DNA of 11,094 nt from CAINEC01 sp046052065 (GCA_046052065.1 JBJOND010000081.1:1-11094); one strand, 5' to 3'; numbered from the stretch's first letter, positions 1 through 6,900 are shown. Program-made: numbers and translations. Notes: generated from the letters alone by a model not told the origin.

Positions 1-293
1 CTTTGTCTTATAATAACACGTACTACATTGTAAGAAAACTGATGAGTCATCAGGCAGCATTAAAAACACTTCGACACCTCCATACAGTTTCAGAAACTGT
101 AGAAACGAATAATGCTGCCATACATGAGGCGTTAAATTCAGGGTATTCCGATTTTGAAGATGCGGTGACTATTTATTCAATGTTGAGTAATAAAAAAATT
201 AGCGGATTTGTTACTCGTAATGCTAAGGATTTTAAAAAAACGAAGATTGCAGTTATGACACCTCATCAGGCTTTGGGGTTGTTTAAGGTGTAG
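1..293 (+). CDS. PIN-domain protein, C-terminal part (PIN_3-like, possible VapC-type toxin), cut by the window edge
   Basis: The reading frame is open at the left edge, so the gene starts outside the window; the 96 visible codons are its C-terminal two thirds or so. The visible part begins with a LSYNNTYYIVRKLM segment, which fits the middle of PIN_3-type proteins. Further on it has the acidic motif SDFEDA (visible residues 49-54) and TRNAKDF (71-77), followed by the closing strand and helix VMTPHQAL. PIN domains use clustered acidic residues to bind metal and cut RNA; the first catalytic Asp would lie upstream of the window. Many PIN_3 proteins are toxins of type II toxin-antitoxin pairs, and an antitoxin gene would then be expected just upstream, out of view. 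An internal ATG at 42 is an unlikely start because it would remove the domain core. Family assignment is fairly sure; the toxin role is inferred. Confidence 0.75.
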   Translation, partial: LSYNNTYYIVRKLMSHQAALKTLRHLHTVSETVETNNAAIHEALNSGYSDFEDAVTIYSMLSNKKISGFVTRNAKDFKKTKIAVMTPHQALGLFKV

Positions 294-319
294 CAATTGA
301 TAAGTCATAATTGCTTTTC
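292..319 (+). terminator. Possible weak hairpin terminator after the PIN gene
   Basis: AGCAATT (292-298) is repeated inverted as AATTGCT (309-315), giving a 7-bp stem with a 10-nt loop. TTTCT follows. The stem starts inside the PIN stop codon. It is A/T-rich with a short, interrupted T run, so it would be a weak terminator at best. It separates the PIN gene from the accC promoter. Confidence 0.35.
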
Positions 320-347
320 TGTCAATTAAATTATCCTAACGAATCAT

Positions 348-355
348 TATCTTTG
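348..355 (+). promoter_or_regulatory. Bacteroidota-type -7 box (TATCTTTG) for accC
   Basis: TATCTTTG matches the TAnnTTTG -7 consensus used by the Bacteroidota primary sigma factor. I see no convincing TTTG/TTG -33 element at 19-21 nt upstream. The box ends 19 nt before the ATG at 375, so the leader would be only about a dozen nucleotides. Confidence 0.6.
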
Positions 356-374
356 AACCTCAAAATTGTGTCTG

Positions 375-1874
375 ATGAAATTTACGAAAATATTAATAGC
401 GAATAGAGGAGAAATTGCTTTACGCATTATGCGTTCGGCGCGTGAAATGGGAATTAAAACAGTTGCTGTTTATTCAGAAGCTGATCGTGATGCATTACAT
501 GTCCGTTATGCGGATGAAGCAGTATGTATTGGTCCTGCTGCTTCTAGCCAAAGTTATTTAGTAATTGATAAAATTATTGATGCTGCTAAGAAAACAGGAG
601 CACAAGCTATTCACCCTGGCTACGGATTTTTAAGTGAGAATGCCGCTTTTGCACGTGCTCTTCGAGAGGCAGGAATAACATTGATTGGTCCATCTCCTGA
701 ATCAATGGAAATGATGGGTGATAAGTTGTCTGCCAAGGCAGCGGCTAAAAAATATAATATTCCATTAGTACCAGGTACAGATTACGCGATTACGGATGTA
801 GAAGAAGCAAAAAAGGTTGCCGCATCAGTTGGATTTCCTATTTTAATTAAAGCCTCTGCTGGAGGTGGTGGAAAAGGAATGCGTATCGTTGAAAAGGAAG
901 ATCAGTTTGAAGAGAATTTACAGCGTGCAGTTAGTGAAGCGCAATCTGCTTTTGGAGATGGTTCTGTTTTTATTGAGCGTTACGTGGGTTCTCCTCGTCA
1001 TATTGAGATTCAAGTATTAGGTGATACTCATGGTAATGTAGTGTATCTTTTCGAGCGTGAATGTTCTGTGCAACGTCGTCATCAGAAAGTGGTAGAAGAA
1101 GCTCCAAGTTCTGTACTTACTCCTGAAATAAGAAAAGCAATGGGTGAGTGCGCAGTGATGGTTGCAAAAGCATGCAACTACGTAGGTGCTGGAACGGTAG
1201 AATTTTTGTTGGACGAAAACAAGAATTTCTATTTCTTAGAAATGAATACGCGTTTGCAAGTGGAGCATCCGGTATCGGAAATGATAACAGGAAAAGATTT
1301 AGTTAAAGAGCAAATATTAGTTGCACAAGGAGAGAAGTTGTCATTCACGCAAGATGATTTAGCAATTAATGGACACTCAATTGAAGTACGTGTTTATGCG
1401 GAAGACCCTGCAAATAATTTCTTACCTGATATTGGAAAGTTAGTTCGTTATGTTCGTCCGCAAGGTTCAGGAGTGCGTGTAGATGATGGCTTTGAAGAAG
1501 GAATGGATATTCCAATTTACTATGACCCGATGATTGCTAAATTAATTGTTTGGGGAGAAAATCGCGAACAGGCCATGGAGCGTATGATTCGTGCGATTGA
1601 TGAGTACACAATTGTTGGTTGTCAGACCACATTAGCATTCTGCAAATTTGTAATGAAGCACGATGCTTTTCGAAGCGGAAATTTCGATACGCATTTTGTG
1701 AAGCATTATTTTACACCAGAGGTTTTAATTGAAAATCCTACCGAAGATGAATCAACTGTTGTAGCAATGATGGCGCATCATTTACAGAAATCGGAAGCGA
1801 AAAAAAGTACACCGTTATCACAACAATCCAATGCAGGTTCCGTTTCTAAATGGAAACTGAATCGGTTAAATTAA
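375..1874 (+). CDS. accC: Biotin carboxylase subunit of acetyl-CoA / acyl-CoA carboxylase
   Basis: Cytoplasmic ATP-grasp enzyme of 499 residues that carboxylates the biotin on a carrier protein using ATP and bicarbonate. Visible motifs are ANRGEIALR (9-17), HPGYGFLSEN (80-89), the glycine-rich loop GGGGKGMR (163-170), HIEIQVLGD (209-217), RRHQKVVEEAP (234-244) and EMNTRLQVEHP (289-299). Residues matching the E. coli AccC active site are K117, K159, H209, K238, E276, E289, R293, Q295, E297 and R339. The ATG at 375 is preferred over a TTG at 366, because it gives the family start MKFTKILIANRGEIALR and lies at normal distance from the -7 box. The protein is about 50 residues longer than E. coli AccC. 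Its tail ends in a WKLNR segment like the region after the carboxylase domain in propionyl-CoA carboxylase alpha chains. No carrier or carboxyltransferase gene lies beside it in the window, so acetyl- versus propionyl-CoA use is open. Confidence 0.95.
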   Translation: MKFTKILIANRGEIALRIMRSAREMGIKTVAVYSEADRDALHVRYADEAVCIGPAASSQSYLVIDKIIDAAKKTGAQAIHPGYGFLSENAAFARALREAGITLIGPSPESMEMMGDKLSAKAAAKKYNIPLVPGTDYAITDVEEAKKVAASVGFPILIKASAGGGGKGMRIVEKEDQFEENLQRAVSEAQSAFGDGSVFIERYVGSPRHIEIQVLGDTHGNVVYLFERECSVQRRHQKVVEEAPSSVLTPEIRKAMGECAVMVAKACNYVGAGTVEFLLDENKNFYFLEMNTRLQVEHPVSEMITGKDLVKEQILVAQGEKLSFTQDDLAINGHSIEVRVYAEDPANNFLPDIGKLVRYVRPQGSGVRVDDGFEEGMDIPIYYDPMIAKLIVWGENREQAMERMIRAIDEYTIVGCQTTLAFCKFVMKHDAFRSGNFDTHFVKHYFTPEVLIENPTEDESTVVAMMAHHLQKSEAKKSTPLSQQSNAGSVSKWKLNRLN

Positions 1875-1886
1875 TTTCAGTCACAC

Positions 1887-2513
1887 TTGAAAACTTTTTG
1901 TCGTCATCGGATTTTTCTAACGCTATTTATAGCATCGATGTCCTTTTTAGGCAATGCACAAACGGTAATGCCTGATGGAAGAATTCAGTTAATCGGAACT
2001 ATCGTTAATGGCGATACTATTCCTACTGTTTATTTAAAAGGAGTTGAAATTGTTGCTCCATTATCTCCCGAAGCTGCTGCTCGTCAGCAAGCTTATTTAA
2101 AACTTCGTCGTGATGTAATTAGGGTTTATCCTTATGCCAAATTAGCTTCCACCAAGTTGAAATATATCAACGATCAAGTTGCTACGATGACAAATGAGCG
2201 TCAGAAGAAACGGTTTATCAAAGAAACAGAGCGAGAATTAAAACACCAGTTTGAACAAGAGTTGAAAAAGCTAACTATGACACAGGGGCGAATTTTAATT
2301 AAGCTCATTGACCGTGAAACAGGAAGCAGTAGTTATTCATTAGTAAAAGAGCTGCGTGGTTCTTTGCAAGCATTTTTCTGGCAAGGATTAGCCCGATTAT
2401 TTGGCTCTAATCTTAAGACTGAATATGATGCCGAAGGGCAAGATCAAATGATTGAGCAAATTGTAAGACAAATTGAAAGTGGTCAGTTGCCTGTTCAATC
2501 AGTAAGTAAATAA
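1887..2513 (+). CDS. DUF4294 family exported protein
   Basis: 208-residue member of a Bacteroidota family of unknown function (DUF4294). It opens with a signal peptide: basic residues K2, R6 and R8, a hydrophobic stretch from about 9 to 22, and likely cleavage near NAQ (23-25). The mature part has GDTIP (42-46), VYPYAKLA (80-87), a charged helical region (about 100-128), and the family's best-conserved block from about 129 to 182, including TQGRILIKLIDRETG and the aromatic-rich FFWQGLARLFG segment. Start choice: the accC stop is in the same frame 12 nt upstream and no ATG lies between, so TTG at 1887 is the only start that keeps the signal peptide; the next ATG (1938) would remove most of it. 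The 12-bp gap suggests co-transcription with accC. The role is unknown; its location is probably periplasmic or envelope. Confidence 0.85.
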   Translation: MKTFCRHRIFLTLFIASMSFLGNAQTVMPDGRIQLIGTIVNGDTIPTVYLKGVEIVAPLSPEAAARQQAYLKLRRDVIRVYPYAKLASTKLKYINDQVATMTNERQKKRFIKETERELKHQFEQELKKLTMTQGRILIKLIDRETGSSSYSLVKELRGSLQAFFWQGLARLFGSNLKTEYDAEGQDQMIEQIVRQIESGQLPVQSVSK

Positions 2514-2519
2514 TTACTT
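2504..2519. other. Small inverted repeat spanning two abutting stop codons
   Basis: AAGTAA (2504-2509) and TTACTT (2514-2519) form a perfect 6-bp stem with an ATAA loop. It covers the last codons of both the DUF4294 gene (+) and the OmpH-like gene (-). The two stops, TAA at 2511-2513 and TTA (TAA on the other strand) at 2514-2516, touch. It may act as a weak bidirectional end signal or be a by-product of Lys and stop codons facing each other; no long T run follows on either strand. Confidence 0.4.
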
Positions 2520-3071
2520 CTTAAATCCCTTGGTTAGAGCTTTGGTGATATCTAATGAATCGTTGGTATAAAGAATACCACCACCACGTGTATATCCGAA
2601 GATAAAATCATAACCATGATTTTTGTTGAAAGACTTCACATAGGTCATTAATTCGTTATGTAAGCTATCAGTCATGGTGTCTTCTTCTTTCGATAATTTT
2701 TCTAACGTGGCATCGCGATCACTTACATAAGCTTGTTGTCTGCGTGTTAAGTCCTCTTCTCTGCGTGCTCTGTCTGCTTCTGATAACATAGCACCAGTTT
2801 GCTGATAGTTTTCTATTTCCTTCTGAAGTGATTCTCCTCTCTGACGAAAAGCCAAATCTAAACTATCACGCTTTTTCTCCATTGCTTTTTTAATTGTTTG
2901 ATACAACGGATAATTTTCCATTAACGAATCAGAGTTCACATACACTATCTTCGATTGTGCTGCTTGTCCTGAAATAACAGAAGTAGTATCTTCAGAACTA
3001 TAAACTTTGTAGTATAAAAATCCAACGGCAAATAATAAAACGACATTTAAGGCAATCGATAAGTTTTTCAT
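2514..3071 (-). CDS. OmpH/Skp family periplasmic chaperone-like protein
   Basis: 185-residue protein of the Skp/OmpH family, which holds unfolded outer-membrane proteins in the periplasm. The start at 3071 (MKNLSIALN) is preferred over an upstream in-frame codon at 3092, which would overlap the -7 box. Residues 4-21 are a hydrophobic segment that serves as an uncleaved anchor or signal peptide; no clear cleavage motif is visible. After a short linker comes the family strand KIVYVNSDSL, then a long charged, Gln/Arg/Glu-rich helical region (about residues 55-150, coiled-coil-like, the Skp tentacle). The protein closes with the strand region YDFIFGYTRGGGILY and the helix DITKALTKGFKK. This form with a retained anchor is common in Bacteroidota. 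It is convergent with the DUF4294 gene with no spacer, and divergent from prfC. Confidence 0.88.
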   Translation of the reverse strand: MKNLSIALNVVLLFAVGFLYYKVYSSEDTTSVISGQAAQSKIVYVNSDSLMENYPLYQTIKKAMEKKRDSLDLAFRQRGESLQKEIENYQQTGAMLSEADRARREEDLTRRQQAYVSDRDATLEKLSKEEDTMTDSLHNELMTYVKSFNKNHGYDFIFGYTRGGGILYTNDSLDITKALTKGFKK

Positions 3072-3089
3072 AGGTTTAAAATTGAAGTT

Positions 3090-3097
3090 CAAAGATA
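3090..3097 (-). promoter_or_regulatory. -7 box (TATCTTTG) for the OmpH-like gene
   Basis: Read on the - strand this is TATCTTTG, identical to the accC box. It ends 18 nt before the ATG at 3071. The following bases AACTTCAA resemble those after the accC and prfC boxes. No clear -33 element is seen. Confidence 0.6.
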
Positions 3098-3134
3098 ATC
3101 ATTGCGGTTGAATGGCATTGTGCTTAACAAATTG

Positions 3135-3142
3135 TAAATTTG
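3135..3142 (+). promoter_or_regulatory. -7 box (TAAATTTG) for prfC
   Basis: TAAATTTG matches TAnnTTTG and ends 16 nt before the prfC ATG. It lies 37 bp from the divergent OmpH-like box in the 87-bp region between the two genes. The downstream bases CCCCTCAA resemble those after the accC box. No well-spaced -33 element is apparent. Confidence 0.55.
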
Positions 3143-3158
3143 CCCCTCAATTAATGGT

Positions 3159-4754
3159 ATGAGTGTAAATCAGGAAATTCAGAAGCGCAGAACCTTTGCT
3201 ATCATCAGTCACCCCGATGCTGGAAAAACCACTTTAACAGAGAAGTTTCTCTTGTTTGGAGGTGCAATTCAGACTGCAGGGGCTGTGAAGTCGAACAAGA
3301 TAAAAAAGAGTGCTACCTCCGATTTTATGGAGATTGAAAGACAGCGTGGAATCTCGGTTGCGACATCCGTTATGAATTTCGAATATAACGATACCCTTAT
3401 TACGTTACTCGATACTCCTGGTCACAAGGATTTCGCGGAGGATACGTATCGTACGCTTTCTGCAGTTGATTCTGTAATTCTTGTGGTAGATTGTCAGAAA
3501 GGGGTAGAGGAGCAAACATATCGATTGATGGAGGTTTGTCGTATGCGCGACACGCCTGTAATTATTTTCGTTAATAAGATGGATCGTGAAGGGAAGTATC
3601 CGTTCGATTTGTTAGATGAATTAGAAGAGAAATTAAAAATTAAAGTTCGTCCGTTAAGTTGGCCAATTAGTGTGGGTTCTACATTTAAAGGCGTTTATAA
3701 TTTATTTGATAAGAGCTTGTATGCATTTACTCCTGGAAGTGATAAGAAGCCAGAGGGCGTTGCGATTACCGATTTGAATGATCCAATGATTGATCAACTA
3801 GCTGGCCAATATGCAACGCAACTTCGCGAAGATGTTGATTTGATAGAAGGTGTTTATGGAGAATTCGATCGTTCCACTTATTTATCTGCAGAAGTCGCTC
3901 CTGTATTTTTTGGTTCTGCTATTAATAATTTCGGAGTGAAGGAAATGTTGGATACCTTCATTGAGATTGCTCCTAATCCAGGCACTCGTCCAACAGATAA
4001 ACGCGAAGTAATACCAACAGAAAATAAATTCTCAGGATTCGTTTTTAAAATTCACGCCAACTTAGATCCTCGTCACCGCGATCGTATTGCGTTCTTACGT
4101 GTATGTAGCGGAAAGTTTGAACGTAGTAAATTTTATCATCATGTACGTTTGGATAAGGACATGCGCTTTAATAATCCTGCAACTTTTTTAGGACAGAGTA
4201 AAAATATTATTGATGAAGCTTATCCTGGTGATGTGATCGGATTATACGATTCAGGAAATTTTAAAATAGGTGATACATTGACTGAAGGAGAGGATATGAT
4301 GTTTCAGGGTATTCCAAGTTTCTCTCCTGAGATTTTCAAAGAGTTGATTAATACCGATCCAATGAAGACAAAGCAATTGGATAAAGGGATTACGCAGTTA
4401 ACAGACGAAGGTGTTGCGCAGTTGTTTATTATGGGCGGTGGCACTCGTAAAATTGTTGGTACCGTTGGAGAACTTCAATTCGAAGTAATTCAATATCGTT
4501 TACAGCATGAATACGGTGCTTCATGTAAGTTCAATGCGATGAGTGTTTACAAAGCATGCTGGGTTACATCTTCTGATAAAAACAAGCTTGATGAATTCGT
4601 GAAGTTCAGACAACATCAGGTGGCGATTGATAAAGATGGCTTGCTGGTCTATTTAGCCGACTCTCAGTGGATGTTAGATCAAATGATCAAGAATCATCCA
4701 GAGGTTGAATTCCATTTTACAAGTGAGTTTAAGAGAAAGAGTGTTGGAGTATAA
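3159..4754 (+). CDS. prfC: Peptide chain release factor 3 (RF3), translational GTPase
   Basis: 531 residues, close to the 529 of E. coli RF3. RF3 is a cytoplasmic GTPase that removes RF1/RF2 from the ribosome after peptide release. GTPase motifs are G1 SHPDAGKTT (17-25), the G2 region RQRGISVATSV (61-71), G3 DTPGH (85-89) and G4 NKMD (139-142). The KSNKIKKSATSDFMEIE stretch before G2 is typical of RF3 and, with the length, separates it from EF-G. The rest corresponds to the beta-barrel and C-terminal RF3 domains, with the conserved GELQFEVIQYRL and late WVTS segments present. ATG at 3159 gives the usual start, with the P-loop from residue 17; another ATG at 3154 is out of frame. The gene is monocistronic and ends 17 bp from a convergent gene. 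Confidence 0.96.
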   Translation: MSVNQEIQKRRTFAIISHPDAGKTTLTEKFLLFGGAIQTAGAVKSNKIKKSATSDFMEIERQRGISVATSVMNFEYNDTLITLLDTPGHKDFAEDTYRTLSAVDSVILVVDCQKGVEEQTYRLMEVCRMRDTPVIIFVNKMDREGKYPFDLLDELEEKLKIKVRPLSWPISVGSTFKGVYNLFDKSLYAFTPGSDKKPEGVAITDLNDPMIDQLAGQYATQLREDVDLIEGVYGEFDRSTYLSAEVAPVFFGSAINNFGVKEMLDTFIEIAPNPGTRPTDKREVIPTENKFSGFVFKIHANLDPRHRDRIAFLRVCSGKFERSKFYHHVRLDKDMRFNNPATFLGQSKNIIDEAYPGDVIGLYDSGNFKIGDTLTEGEDMMFQGIPSFSPEIFKELINTDPMKTKQLDKGITQLTDEGVAQLFIMGGGTRKIVGTVGELQFEVIQYRLQHEYGASCKFNAMSVYKACWVTSSDKNKLDEFVKFRQHQVAIDKDGLLVYLADSQWMLDQMIKNHPEVEFHFTSEFKRKSVGV

Positions 4755-4757
4755 ATT

Positions 4758-4788
4758 TTTATTCTAACTCTTTATTCTAACTCTTTAT
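4758..4788. repeat. 13-bp tandem duplication (2.4 copies) across a stop codon
   Basis: TTTATTCTAACTC occurs at 4758-4770 and again at 4771-4783, followed by a partial TTTAT (4784-4788). The copies are perfect. The right-hand copy contains the last codons and the TAA of the - strand gene ending at 4772; the left-hand copy lies in the 17-bp gap between it and prfC. Confidence 0.95.
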
Positions 4789-5380
4789 ATTTCTCTTTGA
4801 AGCTCATCAATGGAATTAAAATCGATTTTTGATTCCCATCTCGGTATTCGAAAATAACCATGACATGATTAAATGTACAACATTTACTTAGTAAGTTTAT
4901 TTCTTTACCTTTTTCATCTTTAAATCTTCCTTTGGGAACAAATGCAATTGAGGATTTATCTTCTAGTTCATTAAGGGGAATAAATTGAGATGCTTCTTGG
5001 TCGAAATCAACAGAATCTTTTCCATTGATGATATTTTGATTGAGGAATAGCACTCTTATACCTGTTTCGGGACTAACGGATGCAGGCATAATAAAGCTAA
5101 TATCTTCTTGGTCATCATTAGCTACTTTTCTTTCTACTTTCATCTCTGCAATCTCTGTAGAATCATTTTCATTTCTCGCGAAGTATGAAATGACATGCAT
5201 CCCATCCACGCTATCGTTATGATAGGTTTTCCAGTCTAGCATCTCAGTAAATCCCCTAATATCACTGGTGTCAAGTTTGACTTTTTTTTCTTGCGATTCG
5301 GGAAATTCTATTTTAGCAGGTTCCATTAATATAGCCAAAATAAAAATGGTGGTGCAGCAAAGCAAAAAGAAATGTTTCAT
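4772..5380 (-). CDS. Unrecognised exported or membrane-anchored protein
   Basis: 202 residues; I do not recognise a family. The N-terminus (MKHFF, then hydrophobic residues 4-19) looks like a signal peptide or anchor. Cys8-Cys9 lie too early for a normal lipobox. The rest is soluble, acidic and beta-rich in character, with alternating hydrophobic segments such as DISFIMPASVSP (93-104) and GIRVLFLNQNI (107-117). A second Cys pair is at 167-168, and the tail is SILIPLMSFKEKYKELE. There is no visible catalytic motif. It starts 19 bp after the FkbM gene's stop on the same strand, with no separate promoter seen, so the two are probably one transcript. Its 3' end carries the 13-bp tandem duplication. 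The intact frame of normal composition argues that it is a real gene. Confidence 0.7.
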   Translation of the reverse strand: MKHFFLLCCTTIFILAILMEPAKIEFPESQEKKVKLDTSDIRGFTEMLDWKTYHNDSVDGMHVISYFARNENDSTEIAEMKVERKVANDDQEDISFIMPASVSPETGIRVLFLNQNIINGKDSVDFDQEASQFIPLNELEDKSSIAFVPKGRFKDEKGKEINLLSKCCTFNHVMVIFEYRDGNQKSILIPLMSFKEKYKELE

Positions 5381-5399
5381 TACGAAAACGATAATTAAT

Positions 5400-6152
5400 T
5401 CAGACTAAATCTAGGTTGGTGATAATAACGTTTTCACCTAACGTTGAATAACTATATTTAGTATAACATTTATTAATTGCTGAGAAAAAAGATTTTGCAC
5501 AACCTTCTTCCATTCGATCGTGAAGTTCAATGATAATAACCTTTGTTTTGGGTAACCAATTTTCAAAGTTGGAAGAGAACAATTGTTTCTCGCTTGTCTC
5601 AATATCGATTTTTAAAATATCGATTTGATCAATTTTATATTTATCAAGCAAGGTGTCAATTGCAATTGCTTTGATTGATCCGTTTACTAAATCTTCTTCA
5701 ACTACCATTCCCCATTTGCCACAGTTGTATTTATCATACACTTTTAGCTGCGTATCTTTGCCCCATAGACCAGCATTTTCAAAATCAACCTGCAAGTAAG
5801 GTGCTAGATTTTTTTGAAGCAATTGGAAGTTTTCAGGGTCAGGTTCAATACTGATGATTTTTGCATTGGGAAATTGTTTCTTCATTTGAAGTGCAAACAA
5901 TCCAATATTTGCCCCCGCATCAATAATTACTTTTGGGTCTTGAATAAAACTTAAATTGTATTCATCATTCAAAAACACTTGCTCAAAAGTAGATTGATCA
6001 GAGGTGTTTTTTCGAAGTGAAAAAGGATGATTAAAAGAAGGAAGTTTTATGGATTGAATATTCCCAAAAACAAATTGAAATTGTAATTTAAATCCGTGCC
6101 AAATACCAAATAAAGAAATAAGCTTAAACAGTACTTTTATTTTATGTTTCAT
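5400..6152 (-). CDS. FkbM family SAM-dependent methyltransferase
   Basis: 250 residues. The S-adenosylmethionine-binding motif I is VIIDAGANIG (75-84); the acidic residue after strand 2 is E103 in IISIEPDPENF (99-109). The FkbM-type late block DILKIDIE (178-185) is followed by KVIIIELHDRM. Family members usually O-methylate sugars or small metabolites in polysaccharide or secondary-metabolite pathways; the substrate cannot be read from the sequence. Residues 5-30 are basic and aromatic/hydrophobic and might contact the membrane. It lies 63 bp after the deoxynucleoside kinase gene; I found no TAnnTTTG box in that gap, so it may be read from the kinase transcript or from a promoter I cannot recognise. 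No glycosyltransferases surround it, which is unlike the common polysaccharide-cluster setting. Confidence 0.85.
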   Translation of the reverse strand: MKHKIKVLFKLISLFGIWHGFKLQFQFVFGNIQSIKLPSFNHPFSLRKNTSDQSTFEQVFLNDEYNLSFIQDPKVIIDAGANIGLFALQMKKQFPNAKIISIEPDPENFQLLQKNLAPYLQVDFENAGLWGKDTQLKVYDKYNCGKWGMVVEEDLVNGSIKAIAIDTLLDKYKIDQIDILKIDIETSEKQLFSSNFENWLPKTKVIIIELHDRMEEGCAKSFFSAINKCYTKYSYSTLGENVIITNLDLV

Positions 6153-6215
6153 CTTAAATGTACTGCTGCTATAACTTTCTTAAACCTGTGAATGGAAGCG
6201 GTTGTTTCGTTGGTA

Positions 6216-6851
6216 TTAAAACAATCCGTTCAGCTCAGCATTGATTTTATTAATCACCATTCCTAAGTGCTCCGGATTTTCAGCAAAGTTGATATCGTCA
6301 ATATCAATCACCAGTAGTTTGCCAGCTTCGTATTGTGAAATCCAAGCTTCGTAACGCTCGTTCAAACGTTTTAAGTAATCTAAACGAATAGAATTCTCAT
6401 AAGGACGACCTCGCTTCTGAATTTGGTTAACTAATGCAGGAACACTTCCTCTCAAGTAAATCATTAAATCTGGAGGCGCGATGAATGTTGACATTAAATT
6501 AAACAACTCCATGTAATTATTGAAATCACGCGTGGTCATCAAACCCATAGCATGTAAGTTAGGAGCAAAGATGTAAGCATCTTCGTAAATAGTTCTATCT
6601 TGAATGATAGTCTTGCTCGACTTACGAATATTCACAACCTGGTTGAAACGGCTATTCAAGAAATATATCTGAAGGTTAAAAGACCAACGTTGCATGTCCT
6701 CGTAGAAATCATTCAAATATGGATTGTCATCTACATCTTCAAAATGAGGTTCCCACTTTAAATTTTTTGCTAATAAACTGGTAAGCGTTGTCTTTCCTGA
6801 ACCGATATTGCCCGCAATTGCAATATGTAAACCTTTCTGTTGTGTTGCCAA
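6216..6851 (-). CDS. Deoxynucleoside kinase (dNK/dGK/dAK family)
   Basis: 211-residue P-loop kinase that phosphorylates deoxynucleosides in cytoplasmic nucleotide salvage. Visible motifs are the P-loop GNIGSGKTT (14-22), the substrate-pocket region HFEDVDDNPYLNDFY (36-50) with E38, the QDRTIYED motif (84-91) with catalytic DR, and a LID-like segment QKRGRPYE (145-152). The length is normal for the family. Which base it prefers (dA, dG or dC) cannot be told. Start: no in-frame ATG exists before the P-loop, and TTG at 6851 is the first good start after an upstream in-frame stop near 6900, so this gene probably uses TTG. It has its own promoter in the 94-bp gap after the propeller gene. Confidence 0.92.
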   Translation of the reverse strand: MATQQKGLHIAIAGNIGSGKTTLTSLLAKNLKWEPHFEDVDDNPYLNDFYEDMQRWSFNLQIYFLNSRFNQVVNIRKSSKTIIQDRTIYEDAYIFAPNLHAMGLMTTRDFNNYMELFNLMSTFIAPPDLMIYLRGSVPALVNQIQKRGRPYENSIRLDYLKRLNERYEAWISQYEAGKLLVIDIDDINFAENPEHLGMVINKINAELNGLF

Positions 6852-6878
6852 TGGAGTAAAATTTGATTTAATTAGATA

Positions 6879-6892
6879 AAGGAAAATTCCTT
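6879..6892. promoter_or_regulatory. Inverted repeat just downstream of the predicted dNK transcription start
   Basis: AAGGAA and TTCCTT flank a central AA, making a 14-bp near-palindrome. It lies 8-22 nt past the -7 box, so in the early leader of the deoxynucleoside kinase transcript. It could be a small operator or a short hairpin; chance is also possible. Confidence 0.3.
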
Positions 6893-6900
6893 CATCGTTT

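Noticed and set aside
366..374. TTG at 366 as the accC start
   Set aside because: It would add three residues absent from the conserved family N-terminus and sit at the likely transcription start; ATG at 375 fits better.
3072..3092. Upstream in-frame start for the OmpH-like gene adding MNFNFKP
   Set aside because: That start would lie in the -7 box itself; the ATG at 3071 gives a normal signal/anchor segment.
5040..5222. Open frame on the + strand, 60 codons
   Set aside because: It lies wholly inside the antisense of the unknown exported protein gene, has no promoter or start signal, and its composition is that of a shadow frame.
4772..5380. Lipoprotein or IalB-like assignment for the unknown exported protein
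   Set aside because: The Cys pair at 8-9 is too close to the N-terminus for a lipobox, and the spacing of the other Cys residues does not fit IalB.
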